The notes under the pieces were generated by a model. That model did not search any database, was not told the origin of the DNA, and saw nothing but the letters and a program-made list of their open reading frames with translations. Positions 54,201 through 63,026 of a DNA stretch of 64,000 bases are shown here, piece after piece. The position numbers and the translations under genes were made by a program. Origin of the DNA: CAUZFZ01 sp963579025. GTDB taxonomy: Bacteria > Planctomycetota > Planctomycetia > Planctomycetales > Planctomycetaceae. Location: assembly GCA_963579025.1 (NCBI GenBank), contig CAUZFZ010000022.1:24808-88807 (forward strand), given 5' to 3'. Position 1 is the stretch's first letter. Each line of letters opens with the position of its first letter.

Positions 54201-54664
54201 AGCCGGACAATGACACTCTGCTCGTTAAGCGTGGCTGGCTGCTGGCTCTGCGACTCAACCGGCCCAACGAAGCCATCGCCGATTTCGAGGCAGCACTGCG
54301 AGTCAATCCGGAGAACGCCGAAGCGTACTCCGCGCGGGGCTTCCTGCTGGCGCTTGGTAATCCCTCGATGTCAGCCGAGCGTGCGGCACTGCAGGCCATT
54401 CTACACGGCGCGGGCGACTATCTGATCCTGCATAACGTCGCGTGCATTTACGCCGAACTCGCCGCACGTTCGCCGGAACGTGCCTCCGATTACGAACAGG
54501 CCGCGCTGGACGTTCTTTCGCGAGGACTGCACCTTTGGCAGAAAGGAAATCGCTCTGGACCGAACGCCATTCAATTGGCCCGTCATGAACCGTCGTTCCG
54601 CATCCTCTCGAAACAGGTGGGCTTCCTGAAGCTCCTTGAGACCGCCGAACAAAGCAGCGAGTGA
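51290..54664 (+). CDS. Membrane Ser/Thr protein kinase with TPR repeats
   Basis: I prefer the GTG at 51290, which follows GGAG by 6 bases, over the ATG at 51278. The 1124-residue protein begins with an acidic Asp/Pro/Thr-rich region. The kinase domain (about 120-455) has AHGGVGNIWKAHD, VAYKELL with the Lys, and LHRDLKPQNVML, but DWG stands for DFG (LVLDWGLARI), which is common in planctomycete kinases. The activation segment has an insert of about 75 residues before MGTLAYMPPEQAEGK. A membrane helix (IAGTIAAIVFLVLVQFAW, about 485) leads to an outer part with TPR repeats (RSNHFWSHFQIGRCYLSLGR, SYSARGLALAMLQRYEDAI, EAYSARGFLLAL). It probably couples an outer protein-binding domain to phosphorylation inside. 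Confidence 0.9.
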   Translation: MPDPGHPNEPDPAVGRDDPPADATRGPDDNDLTVIPREAPVARETVVVPDDENTILDEDAASDEAATIAETVDGQVGKTRSRSSPDESRSTSSTRLNFSKSAESETHTAVSDGPRYDLVDNFAHGGVGNIWKAHDQRLQRNVAYKELLPRALRRPRLVERFVQEAQITGQLEHPGIVPIYDLGWQDNGAPFYAMKLINGTEMKDRIGQLHKLPKDSVEYRRAFVKLLHNFIDTCNALAFAHQRGVLHRDLKPQNVMLGEYGETLVLDWGLARILTSNKESATGGVTVSGDYHENLDVGEESADESLADGVQDSDATKIVGEPGDPYQAPTHIVTTIKTSSRSEGTETRYGSVMGTLAYMPPEQAEGKIDLMDARTDIYSLGAILYEILVNDAPIPRGPMEQMIDYIVHEPIKPPIEIDSSTSRQLNAIALKALSKRREDRFASALDLAQDVEDYLAGEPVSAYPEPWYDTARRWARRHQKQIAGTIAAIVFLVLVQFAWSLRTENQQLAAVEKARSDVAAFEQLADEAQYFAATSDRLDENTPYYDPALAEQAADAALKISAMWGKQLEKLPIDELRSSVREPLHSLLLVTVQSRLQQNLDEESTRTLQAMLERAAALNGESESLLRLQAAIAGQHSPGSGETPAEESAALTAGKTALDHFLAAEELRRTASRSGNTDGDEWNAHADLIEQAIAGYRAAIRLRSNHFWSHFQIGRCYLSLGRYAEGVETLGACIALRPESPWSYSARGLALAMLQRYEDAITDLNRAIELDASFLPAKLNLGVTHWMAGNIDPAVDVFTELLQDPNDPQLAEAAYYRASIRWNSGDTSDAISDLEAVLTARPGLAPARLLRSQIHFLTGEMELGKLDLNLWLASTQRNVMPATKGDKFDADNWQACFERARFVRRLLSSSIPEHVTVNRKGLLEFALTELQAAITQGGKSADLFSEAGSVLELMGAGPDAHAAYSKSLETKPDNDTLLVKRGWLLALRLNRPNEAIADFEAALRVNPENAEAYSARGFLLALGNPSMSAERAALQAILHGAGDYLILHNVACIYAELAARSPERASDYEQAALDVLSRGLHLWQKGNRSGPNAIQLARHEPSFRILSKQVGFLKLLETAEQSSE

Positions 54665-54945
54665 CGCATCCACCATCGGTCTGCCCCGCAGGCGTAGCAC
54701 AGAGCGCAGCGAGCCCACCGCAGTTCGCCCGATGAATGCAAGGTTGTACCGTGGTCTCATGCAGCCGCGAGTTTTCAGACCAGCCACGTCAGATACGTGA
54801 GACATGCAGCCGGACGACAGGATTCACAGTCGCCAACGCGGTAAGTTTCGGAGACGTTCGTGAGACGTGACTCAACCGTCATCGGCGGAGCAAGCCGTTC
54901 ATTGCCGGAGTCGAATAAGAGGGTCAAAGGTGTAGTTCAAGAGGA
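54665..54945. other. Gene-free stretch before the tRNA
   Basis: No ORF with a ribosome binding site or recognised product. I see short repeats of CGTGAGAC but nothing that forms a clear array or long palindrome. The right end leads into the tRNA promoter. Confidence 0.4.
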
Positions 54946-54973
54946 TTGACCACTGTCTGGCCACTGCTAGAAT
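54946..54973 (+). promoter_or_regulatory. Sigma-70 type promoter of tRNA-Pro
   Basis: TTGACC (54946-54951), a 16-base spacer and TAGAAT (54968-54973) make a near-consensus housekeeping promoter. The start point would fall a few bases before the mature tRNA at 54984. Confidence 0.75.
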
Positions 54974-54983
54974 CCCGGCGCAT

Positions 54984-55063
<80 letters not shown>

Positions 55064-55100
55064 TAACTCGTTTCTGGAAAACGGGTTACAAGTCGCCCGC

Positions 55101-55159
55101 GGTGATACCTTTTTGATCGAATCACTGGTGATACCTTCGGTGATACCCTAGGTGATACC
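55101..55159 (+). repeat. Four copies of GGTGATACC
   Basis: GGTGATACC occurs at 55101, 55127, 55139 and 55151; the last three are exactly 12 bases apart, with variable triplets TTC and CTA between. They lie just downstream of the tRNA in the gene-fragment scar. Read on the minus strand in one frame they would encode KVSP/RVSP units, but I see no convincing gene there. Confidence 0.7.
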
Positions 55160-55292
55160 TTCGGGAAGATGAACCGTAGCTGAGAGGTCGCCAAACGGTC
55201 GCTCAGCTCAAGCCGCGAAGACGTCTCGTCAGGGCCTGCAGGCGACCTTGGCGGCCCTACGATCGGCACGTTCTCTCCTTGATGCTCAAGTT

Positions 55293-55420
55293 CGCCGTCC
55301 CGAACTCCCGGCCCCGTTGATTGACGGGCGGCTTCGGGCCTACACCAGACCCGGGGATCGACTTCTTGATCTTTTTGCTGGATCAGGAACCACCGTCGTA
55401 GTTGCCGAGGCCAGCCGATG
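55293..55420 (+). pseudogene. Fragment of a DNA methyltransferase (N4/N6 type)
   Basis: This short frame reads LIDGRLRAYTRPGDRLLDLF and then AGSGTTVVVAEAS. That is the SAM-binding motif I region of beta-class DNA methyltransferases (RLI..YT.PGD.VLDPF.GSGTT..AA). No catalytic DPPY or NPPY motif is found in any frame nearby, and the frame turns into nonsense soon after. It is a relic of a restriction-modification or orphan methylase gene. Confidence 0.65.
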
Positions 55421-55627
55421 TTTGACGAGGTCCCTGACCCGCTCGCGATCCACGACCCGCTCACAAAGTCAAATCGCTGACTTGTGGAACTCGGGAAATC
55501 GGGACCTGCGTGCAATCGCGCCGGAGTGCGATGTTCACATCGTCACAGTTCGCCGCAAGCTTCGCGTTATCTGAAGTGCCCCCAACTTGCTTTGTGCCTC
55601 AGATTTCAGTGGTCTTGTTGTTGACCA

Positions 55628-56290
55628 CGAGACGGCAGCTTTCGACGCGGGAAGTACATAAAGCACAAGATTCCAAAGCCTGGACTTGCCATTTCACCGA
55701 TCTGCCTCAATGTCTACCTCGATCATCTTCTGGATCGTTGGTGGGGCGACAACTTCCCAGGTACTGTGCTCGTGCGTTACGCGGATGATTTGGCGGTCTT
55801 CTGTGACACGCACGAATCTGCCGTCGACTGTTATGCCGCACTCCGAGATCGCATTGAGACAATCGGCATGCAAATCAAAGAAAGCCAGGATGAGGTGATT
55901 TTCGACCTCTCATCCGGCGACCACGTGAACTGGATCGGCTTCCACTTGCGGTGGACCAATGGAAAGATGCGAGTCCAGGTCAGTGAATCCAGTTGGTGCA
56001 AGCTGGAGGACGGCTTGTCGGGACGGAAATACAAAGGCGAACCATTAACAGAGCAAGCTCTCGCGTCGATCGGATTCCAATGGCTGGCTCAGAAGGCCCT
56101 GGGCATCAGGGAGGCTCAAGTGCCCGCCGCGGCCGAACAGATTCGTCAACTGGCCGATGAATGTGATTTGGACTTGTCTCAGTTCACTGACGAAGAGGCC
56201 CAGATTGCCTGGCAGACGGGCCGAAGCGTAGCTAAACGGGCTCAGGAAGATGTATCGCAGTGGCTGCCTGAGCCGGTCGCTGTCACCTGA
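55628..56290 (+). pseudogene. Reverse transcriptase fragment (RT domain 3'-half with unusual C-terminus)
   Basis: From about 55628 the frame reads FRRGKYIKHKIPKPGLAISP, then ICLNVYLDHLLDRWW and VRYADDLAVFC. YADD is the catalytic motif of group II intron-type reverse transcriptases, and the PGLAISPICLNVYLDHLLD region matches RT motif 4, although the usual PQGSPISPLLAN is altered. GFHLRWTNGKMRV is the later thumb entry. All RT motifs before this (about 150 residues) are missing, and a stop codon precedes the frame. The last 110 residues do not look like a maturase X or HNH domain; they include EAQIAWQTGRSVAKRAQEDV, which I do not recognise. Likely a non-functional relic, though a short ORF starting at the GTG or ATG near 55766 remains open. 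Confidence 0.65.
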
Positions 56291-57752
56291 AAGCAGTGAA
56301 GGAACCGTCGAATCCCTCTGGGATGAACCTCCAAGTGCTCAGCTGGGCCATCTTACGGGTCGGATATCGCAAAAAAAAGGCGATAGGTTTCTCCGTATGT
56401 GTATGGGTTCGGCGATGAGATATAGGGAAAGCCACCCGCAATACAGCGGCGTCTTTGGCGATCGTGCCAATAGCTCAGCCACCCGTAAAAACTTCCAACC
56501 GAAGGACGCCGAAGCCCAGGTAGATTGGGTGGACGGCACCTCCATTATGATCTCCAGGAAAACGCTCCAGACTGGGGGGCTGCTGCCCCTCTCTTCAGAG
56601 CTCCTGGTTGGGCCGCTGACGTCGATTACAGCCACAAGACCCGAGACTCTACGTCAGCCACAGCACAGCGGACAAGGAAATGGCGACGGCAAAATCGACT
56701 TCGACGCCCTCTTCAACCTGCCTGGGCCAGAAGACGAAGTGCGTTCGTTTTTCGGAACGAGTGCCTTCGGTTCCGCTGCGGCACAGTCGCCCACCATTGT
56801 AGGAGCGCATCGCATGAAGCGGGACAGCCCCCGGATGGGCATGAAGCGAGCAACGGTGCTCGACAATTCGGCTGCGGACACAGACCGCCGCGAAGCGCTG
56901 CAATCGCTGCTGCGGGTGAACGCTGGAGCCTCGGTCAAAATGCTGCACGGGTTGGCAGCGGAACGCTCAACACTTCGGCGCGACGCGATTCAGGCCCTCG
57001 CCATTCGAAACGACAAATCAACTCCGGATGTTCTGCTGAGCAACTACGACAAGTTTGATGGTGTTGAAAAGCAGGACGCGATCGGCGTTCTGACCACTCG
57101 ACTCAGTTTCGTGGAGTCGTTGCTGACCGCGATGGAAGCCGGACAGGTCAACCGAAAGGACGTTTCCGCCTTCGCGCTGCAGCAGTTGCGGACGTTCGAT
57201 GATCAACAGTTGCAGTCACGCGTCCTGAAACTGTGGGCGGACGATACCGTCAAGGTTCAGAAGTCGGAAGAACTCGCACGACTCTTGAAGCTGATGACGC
57301 CCGAGTACCTCAGCGACGGAGATGCGAGAGCCGGTCGGCTGGTGTTTCAAAAGACCTGCGTCAAATGCCACCGGCTGTTCGGTGAGGGCGGCACAATCGC
57401 ACCGGACCTGACGGGGTCAGGACGCAAGAAGTCCGACTACGTCCTGAGCAACCTGGTCGACCCCAGCGCGCAGATCGACCCGGCCTATCGACTGACGACG
57501 CTCTTTACTGAGGACGGGCGGTTGATGAGCGGGTTCATCGTGCGGCAGACGGATAGCGACGTGGTCTTCCGCACTCAGAATGCTCGTGTCCGACTGTCGA
57601 TGAAGGATGTCGAGGCCATTCGGACATCAAACATCTCGATGATGCCCGAAGGTATGCTTCGCACTTTCACCGACGAGCAGTTGCGTGATCTGCTCGTCTA
57701 CCTTGCCGGCTCCAGCCAGGTCCCGATTCCGCAGAGCATCGGCGGTGATTGA
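56250..57752 (+). CDS. 5'-truncated HEAT-repeat / PVC-type c-type cytochrome protein
   Basis: The open frame covers 500 residues, but only the part from about 56.87 kb (from DTDRREALQSLLRVNAGAS) looks like the family: HEAT-like helices, then a c-type cytochrome with CVKCHRLFGEGGTIAPDLTG and the distal SMMPEGM containing the likely axial Met. Full-length relatives begin with a signal peptide and a sugar-dehydrogenase-like propeller, both lost here. Residues 1-140 are unlike any domain I know. Around 56.68 kb, GNGDGKIDFDALFNL resembles an EF-hand or dockerin loop, so the middle could come from another gene. The truncation point abuts the reverse transcriptase relic, so insertion probably broke the gene. 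The start codon is uncertain and the gene is probably not functional. Confidence 0.6.
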   Translation: MYRSGCLSRSLSPESSEGTVESLWDEPPSAQLGHLTGRISQKKGDRFLRMCMGSAMRYRESHPQYSGVFGDRANSSATRKNFQPKDAEAQVDWVDGTSIMISRKTLQTGGLLPLSSELLVGPLTSITATRPETLRQPQHSGQGNGDGKIDFDALFNLPGPEDEVRSFFGTSAFGSAAAQSPTIVGAHRMKRDSPRMGMKRATVLDNSAADTDRREALQSLLRVNAGASVKMLHGLAAERSTLRRDAIQALAIRNDKSTPDVLLSNYDKFDGVEKQDAIGVLTTRLSFVESLLTAMEAGQVNRKDVSAFALQQLRTFDDQQLQSRVLKLWADDTVKVQKSEELARLLKLMTPEYLSDGDARAGRLVFQKTCVKCHRLFGEGGTIAPDLTGSGRKKSDYVLSNLVDPSAQIDPAYRLTTLFTEDGRLMSGFIVRQTDSDVVFRTQNARVRLSMKDVEAIRTSNISMMPEGMLRTFTDEQLRDLLVYLAGSSQVPIPQSIGGD

Positions 57753-57833
57753 ACGCCGCTTTTGACGAAGATCGGTGGACAGTACCCGTTGCTATTTTCG
57801 GTGGTGCCCCCGTGGTCCATCGCGATTGATGGG

Positions 57834-60800
57834 TCACTCAACGGAGAATTTCCGTTCGATCGTGGTGACGTTGCCCTGGCGATCTTTGATGCTCACGGTC
57901 AGCGTGCCGTGATCCAGTTTCGCGACGGGCTTCGCCAGGACGAACTCCCACCGGTTGTCGGGTAGAGGCTTGAACTTCGCGGCCACGTTGTCGCCGGGGC
58001 CGATGCCATCGATCTCGAAATCGGCAACGACTGACAGACTCTGCAGGTCGAGTCCCGACAGGTAATCGTGTGTGCCCAGCAGGATTCGCGTCAGAGACTG
58101 CGTGTTCGAGCCGCGTTCCGGTAGTGCCAGGCTTAGCGTTGGCCGGCCTTCGTCAAGCAGCCAGCCGCGACCTGGCTCGCCGGGCACGTAGTCCGAATCG
58201 ATCGGGCACCCGATGTCGATCCAGCGGACAAACGTCAGTTTCTCGTCACTGGTCAGCGGCGGGACCTTGACCGCGCGGCCGTCCGGAGTTTTATACGCGC
58301 CCGCAAGAGCTTTGGCTGGCGGCATGGAACTGCCCGAGTAATCCACGTCGCGCTCTTTATTCTTGCCCTGGTGGCACCACTCCAGAACATTCTTTTCGTT
58401 CGCCAGATCGAGCGGCGGACTGGCGATATCGCCGTTGTCGAAACCGTCGAGCCGTTGGCCGTAAAGTTTCCAGATCAGCGGACTGCGGCGTGACTGAAAG
58501 GCCCAGGCATACTGCACGAGTCGCGCGTACGTTCGTGGCAGACGTCTCGGAATGTGAACATTCTCCGCCCAGGGAACGACGCCATCCTTTTGAGCCGGCC
58601 GGTCATCGTCGAGCGTCAGACCACCCGCCGGTGAATCCTGTTCGCGCGAGTGGCAGGCCACGCAACTGCGGTTCAGTAGCGGCTTGATATCACGATAGAA
58701 CTCGATGTCCTTCACTGCACTCTCGGCGTACTCGATGCCCGTGCGGCCGTGACTGTCCCACTTCTGTCCTTTGCCGCCCGGCCGTGGTGAGAAGAGCGGC
58801 GTGTGACTGGCCAGGTCCCACACTTTGTAATCCGGTCGCGCGGCGGCCGTGAGCTTAAACGGCGTCGGCTTCTGACTGTGCGCGTGGCAGCCACCGCAAT
58901 CGTTGCGGACTTCACCCGGCCGGACCTGATGCCAGGTCTGCGCCATGTTGAGCACCATGCCATTGTTATCGAGCGTCTGAAACGTCCATGCCACATCGGC
59001 GGGCACTCGGGCCAGAAAGCTCGTATCCGGATTTCCGTCGGGGTCGAGCGGCTGATTGTTGCCGTTGAATTTCCGCACGGGGAACTCACCGAGAATACGA
59101 AGCCGTTCTTCCGAGTTACTGCCCAGAGCGAAGTGTTGCCGTTCGCGGGAGACAACCTCGCTCACCGGTTCCAGCAGCAGAATACGGATGCCCCAGATAT
59201 CGCTGTTGTCATACAGCCCCGCATCGGAGCCCTGCTCACCCCAGTTGCCGGGCCGACTGAAGCGTGAGACGGCCAGCTCGCGCCACTGACGTTTCCGATC
59301 CGTCGGCGTGGCCGAAACAGCAGTGACCGAGTCCGGCGGCACAACTCCACTCGGGTAGCTTTCACGCTTATACAGACTCGACGTCCCGACCAGCCCGAAC
59401 GGTGTGCCGGCGAGCAGGTGCGGCGAAGTCCGCCCGTCGTTGCGATGCTCCAGTCGCGGCGGTTCGTCGATGCCGTAGATGCGCTTGAACGGAACGAGTG
59501 CCCGCGGCCACAGTTCCTGATAGTGCGGATCGTTTTTCAGCAGCAGCATCTTGGACGGGTGATTGATCGCGAGTCCTGATTTCAGCAGGTAGATGCCCGC
59601 GTCGTAGACATCCACCGATTGATCCTGAGCCGCCCAGGGTAACGCCCAGGTCGTGAGCAGATGGTTGTCGGGAGCGCATGACGGGTGAGTCACATTGCCC
59701 ACAAACGGCTGATTGTAGACCTCGTTCTTGCGATGGTTGGGTCGCACGTCGGCGAAGTTGGCGAACAGCGTCAGTTGTCGCAGACCGCGGGGAGGGAACA
59801 GTTTGGAACCATCACCAAAAGGAGCCTGGCCCGCGGGCGCCCGCAGCGGGAACTTCCAGTAAGTCCCGAAGCCGTCCGTCGAGCCGGTCTGATAATAAGA
59901 TTCCACCACGATGCTCTCGTCCGAGAGCTGCGCCTGAAAATGCACGGCCTGCCCGGGCGGCGAACCGAGCGCACTGGTCAGCGGACTCCAGTTCGTCCCG
60001 TCCGGATGAATGGCCCAGATGCCCCACCGCTCGTCGCTCCGCAGCCCCTGAGTTTCCAGCGAGCTGAACATCACTCGGCCGTCCTTCAGAGCGACCGGAT
60101 GCAAAGCCGTGCCCAGGTTGAGCGGTCCGATGTGATCGACGTTGCTGCCGTCAGCGTCCATAGCAAACAGTTGCAGTGCGGGCTGCGTCTGTTCGCGGAC
60201 ACCGCGATATCCGTTGCGGTCACTGACAAAGACGACCCGACCGCCAGCAACCGGACACGGTGCCAGGTTGTGGACACCGCGGGGATGCGAATCGACTCCC
60301 TCACCGATCGCACCCGTGTTGGGAGTTCGCTCCTGCGCCGTGAGCCGTTCGATCCTGCGGCTCGGAACGTGAATTCTGTAGAGGTCCGCCCCTTCACGGC
60401 TCTGCAGTTTTGTCATCGATGCTGTGGCACCGGTTGCCATGTGATGAAACTTCGCGAAGAAGACCCACTGTCCATCGAGCGACACGGCCGGATCGGTGAT
60501 CGACTCCTGGGGTTCCACCGGCACAAGCAACTCGTCTCTGCCATCGGGATGCAGCAGACGCAACTCAGCCCCGGGCGCATTCGTCTGATGCAGCCCGGCC
60601 TGGTTGAGGTGGTTGATATTGAAGTATTCCTTCGGATAGGGCCGCGGAACGCGCACATACACAATCGGGTAGTCGACGGTCACCGCTTCGTCGGTCGATA
60701 CATGCGGAGGAAAGTCACGACTCGCATCCCACGGTCGCGGCTTGACCGGTTGCGTGTCACCAACCGGTTCCGCGATGTCCGCCGCTGTGACGGTCCAATC

Positions 60801-60893
60801 TGAAAGCCAAAACGCATAAGCGGCGATGCCGAGAACGACCATAGCAGCACCACCAGACGCTGCCAGTTTTGGAGACGTTGATTGCCATCTCAT
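57834..60893 (-). CDS. Diheme c-type cytochrome / beta-propeller protein resembling hydrazine synthase alpha subunit
   Basis: I use the ATG at 60893, with GGGAA seven bases before it (a GTG at 60905 is possible); 1019 residues. An N-terminal signal anchor (AAMVVLGIAAYAFWLSDW) exports it. The middle (about 80-560) is a propeller with PD40-like strands (DPAVSLDGQWVFFAKFH, VVFVSDRNGYRGVREQ, LFAMDADGSNVDHIGPL). Two haem motifs follow: CGGCH at about 666 and CVACH at about 744, the second in the usual YRDIKPLLNRSCVACH setting. A beta-rich C-terminus ends the protein. The order propeller, haem, haem recalls the anammox hydrazine synthase alpha subunit, whose middle domain is annotated in many other planctomycetes. 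No beta or gamma subunit genes are near, so a role in hydrazine synthesis is unlikely; electron transfer or a surface redox function is possible. Confidence 0.78.
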   Translation of the reverse strand: MRWQSTSPKLAASGGAAMVVLGIAAYAFWLSDWTVTAADIAEPVGDTQPVKPRPWDASRDFPPHVSTDEAVTVDYPIVYVRVPRPYPKEYFNINHLNQAGLHQTNAPGAELRLLHPDGRDELLVPVEPQESITDPAVSLDGQWVFFAKFHHMATGATASMTKLQSREGADLYRIHVPSRRIERLTAQERTPNTGAIGEGVDSHPRGVHNLAPCPVAGGRVVFVSDRNGYRGVREQTQPALQLFAMDADGSNVDHIGPLNLGTALHPVALKDGRVMFSSLETQGLRSDERWGIWAIHPDGTNWSPLTSALGSPPGQAVHFQAQLSDESIVVESYYQTGSTDGFGTYWKFPLRAPAGQAPFGDGSKLFPPRGLRQLTLFANFADVRPNHRKNEVYNQPFVGNVTHPSCAPDNHLLTTWALPWAAQDQSVDVYDAGIYLLKSGLAINHPSKMLLLKNDPHYQELWPRALVPFKRIYGIDEPPRLEHRNDGRTSPHLLAGTPFGLVGTSSLYKRESYPSGVVPPDSVTAVSATPTDRKRQWRELAVSRFSRPGNWGEQGSDAGLYDNSDIWGIRILLLEPVSEVVSRERQHFALGSNSEERLRILGEFPVRKFNGNNQPLDPDGNPDTSFLARVPADVAWTFQTLDNNGMVLNMAQTWHQVRPGEVRNDCGGCHAHSQKPTPFKLTAAARPDYKVWDLASHTPLFSPRPGGKGQKWDSHGRTGIEYAESAVKDIEFYRDIKPLLNRSCVACHSREQDSPAGGLTLDDDRPAQKDGVVPWAENVHIPRRLPRTYARLVQYAWAFQSRRSPLIWKLYGQRLDGFDNGDIASPPLDLANEKNVLEWCHQGKNKERDVDYSGSSMPPAKALAGAYKTPDGRAVKVPPLTSDEKLTFVRWIDIGCPIDSDYVPGEPGRGWLLDEGRPTLSLALPERGSNTQSLTRILLGTHDYLSGLDLQSLSVVADFEIDGIGPGDNVAAKFKPLPDNRWEFVLAKPVAKLDHGTLTVSIKDRQGNVTTIERKFSVE

Positions 60894-61123
60894 AGAATTT
60901 CCCACGGCTAGCGATCCGTATCATGCAACATATCAGTCACGACTGATGCGACTGTATCGCGACGAAAACTCACCTGCAACTTGCGATCGCAAAGCGACAT
61001 TCGAGCCGGCATGTGCTCGCCGACATGGAATTGAGGTTGCTGCAAACCGGGCCAGACGCATCGTAAGCGTGCATCGGTATCTGACGAACCCATCCAACGA
61101 CTGGCTTGTTGGGGACGTTTGAA

Positions 61124-62455
61124 TCAGGCCATCAGCTCGCGGATTGGGCGGACGGAGCCGGGCAGGATCGGAACCGGGCGTTCGGTCTGGTCGCGAATCA
61201 ACTCGGTCAGGTTGATGCCGAGGTTGTGGTAGATCGTCGCGAGGATGTCCCGAAAATCGACGGGGCGGTCTGCAGCGTGCCCGCCCGTCTTGTCGGTGGA
61301 CCCGATGACCTGGCCGACGTTCATGCCGCCGCCTGCCAGCCAGGCACAATTGACTGGAGCCCAGTGGTCGCGTCCGGCCTTGGCGTTAATCTTCGGTGTC
61401 CGGCCGAATTCGTCACAGACAACGACTGTGACGTCATCACCGAGCCCACGCTGATAAATGTCTTCGATCAGCGCCGAGATGCCCTGATCGAATGTCGGCA
61501 GGTGCTGCTTCAGATGCTTGAAATTATTCCCGTGTGTGTCCCAGAAACCATAAGCAACGGTCACAACTCGAACGCCAGCTTCGACCAGACGACGGGCCTG
61601 CAGTAGCTGTTCGTTCCACAATGGAGCCCCGTCGCCAAGATGTTTTGAGGAACCTTTGCCGTAACGATCTCGTACGGCTGTACTTTCGTTCGAGATATCG
61701 AGGGCCTCGACCAATCGAGACGACGTCAGTACGTCGAACGCGCGGTCGTAGTTTTCATCCAGACCAAGCACGCTGGCGTCTTCGGCCGAGCGACGCAGGT
61801 TGTCGATCTGCCGCAGCAGGGAACGACGAGTTTCAAACTGGCCTGGCGAGACGAACCGGAGTTTCATGCTGGCGAGGTCTTCGCCATCGGCTTTCACCTG
61901 ATTAAAGCGACTGCCGAGATAACCTCCACCAGTGCTGTTGTAGGGACGATGCTTCATTGTCGGGAACAGGTCAATGAATGGCGGAATCACGGGATCCGTC
62001 GGCCCCTGCACCCGAGCGACGACAGAGCCGAAGTTCGGGTAACCGTCTCGCTGGACCGTTCCCATCCGGTAGCCGGTCAGGCTCTGAAAGCTGCTGTGCT
62101 CGTCCCGCTGACCGACGACCGAACGAATCACCGCGCAACGATCAGCGACTTTCGCCATCTGCGGGAGCAGTTCACAAAACTCGATTCCAGGCACGCTGGT
62201 TGGGATTGGGTTGAACTCACCACGGATTTCAGAGGGAGCGTCCGGCTTCAGATCTACGGTGTCCTGATGTGAGATCCCTCCGGTCAGATAGACCATGATC
62301 GCCGCTTTGTGTCCGACACTTGAACCAGAGGATTGCTCAGCTCTGAGCACGTCAGTCAGCGTCAGGCCTCCAGCAGCCAGAGCGCCAGCGCGGAGAAACG
62401 ACCGACGAGTGACACCATCACAATAACGTTTCGCAGCGCCGGAGATTGTGAGCAT
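61124..62455 (-). CDS. DUF1501 domain protein, Tat-exported
   Basis: A 443-residue protein with a twin-arginine signal (TRRSFLRAGALAAGGLTLTD, residues 16-35). Family blocks are present: MVYLTGGISHQDTVDLKPDAP, CAVIRSVVGQRDEHSSFQSL, VVTVAYGFWDTHGNNFKHLK and VVVCDEFGRTPKINAKAGRDH, ending with an LIRDQTERPVPIL segment. It shares the fold with alkaline phosphatase/sulfatase proteins, but its activity is unknown. It is a paralogue of the DUF1501 gene at 34.7 kb. The next gene downstream on the same strand is the diheme propeller gene, 230 bases away, which is too far to assume one transcript. Confidence 0.87.
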   Translation of the reverse strand: MLTISGAAKRYCDGVTRRSFLRAGALAAGGLTLTDVLRAEQSSGSSVGHKAAIMVYLTGGISHQDTVDLKPDAPSEIRGEFNPIPTSVPGIEFCELLPQMAKVADRCAVIRSVVGQRDEHSSFQSLTGYRMGTVQRDGYPNFGSVVARVQGPTDPVIPPFIDLFPTMKHRPYNSTGGGYLGSRFNQVKADGEDLASMKLRFVSPGQFETRRSLLRQIDNLRRSAEDASVLGLDENYDRAFDVLTSSRLVEALDISNESTAVRDRYGKGSSKHLGDGAPLWNEQLLQARRLVEAGVRVVTVAYGFWDTHGNNFKHLKQHLPTFDQGISALIEDIYQRGLGDDVTVVVCDEFGRTPKINAKAGRDHWAPVNCAWLAGGGMNVGQVIGSTDKTGGHAADRPVDFRDILATIYHNLGINLTELIRDQTERPVPILPGSVRPIRELMA

Positions 62456-62569
62456 TCGAAAGTCCTAAGACGCGGCCAGCAGGTTGGATGAGTCGGGCGG
62501 CCTTCAGGTTCGTGCCGCGCGAGGGAGTCGCATTATATCCTGAACGGCGACACCGAACAGAGAGAAGAG

Positions 62570-62866
62570 TTGCTGGCTGGAGTGATTGAATCTGGTGTAA
62601 GTACGATGGTGCAAAACAACTCACCAGACGCAAAACGCTCTCACATGACGGCGTTCATGTCGGACAACGACGGTGCGACGTGGAAAGGTAGGCGGCTATT
62701 TGATGAACGAGAGTCGCCGTATCCCGACCGTATTCAGGCGGAAGCCGGCTCGCTTTTCGTCATCTACGACCACCAGCGTCACACACTCAACCGCGCCGGC
62801 AGGCGGGGAGTAGGCTCCGTACAGATTGCCGTGTTTGGCGAAAAAGACGATTGGGCAGCATGCTGA
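62570..62866 (+). pseudogene. C-terminal fragment of a sialidase/BNR-repeat protein
   Basis: The 98-codon frame contains HMTAFMSDNDGATWKGRRLF, a final Asp-box of BNR-type sialidase-like proteins, then SPYPDRIQAEAGSLFVIYDH with the conserved YPD/YDH end of the fold. No propeller sequence is found before it, so the first four or five blades have been lost. It has no good start site. The surrounding spacers, 62456-62569 and 62867-63026, hold no other gene that I can recognise. Confidence 0.65.
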
Positions 62867-63026
62867 GTTTTGTCTGCGGAGTGTGCCACCCCGCCGCCGT
62901 TCCGGCACAGTTCGTATAGCCACACGTCCTCAACACCCCATTGCCAGAGCAGCGTCGCTGCGCTCCTTCGGCCTAATCGACAAACTTCAGATCAGTATGC
63001 GCCTCAAGAAAACGGATCGCAAAAAG

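Noticed and set aside
56339..56635. Possible transposase or other gene in the strip between RT relic and cytochrome
   Set aside because: Both strands give frames of about 100 residues, but no DDE, HUH or other transposase motif and no terminal inverted repeats were found.
57834..60893. Anammox hydrazine synthase proper
   Set aside because: Only the alpha-like architecture is present; no beta/gamma subunits or hydrazine dehydrogenase in the window, and the other genes suggest a heterotrophic polysaccharide degrader.
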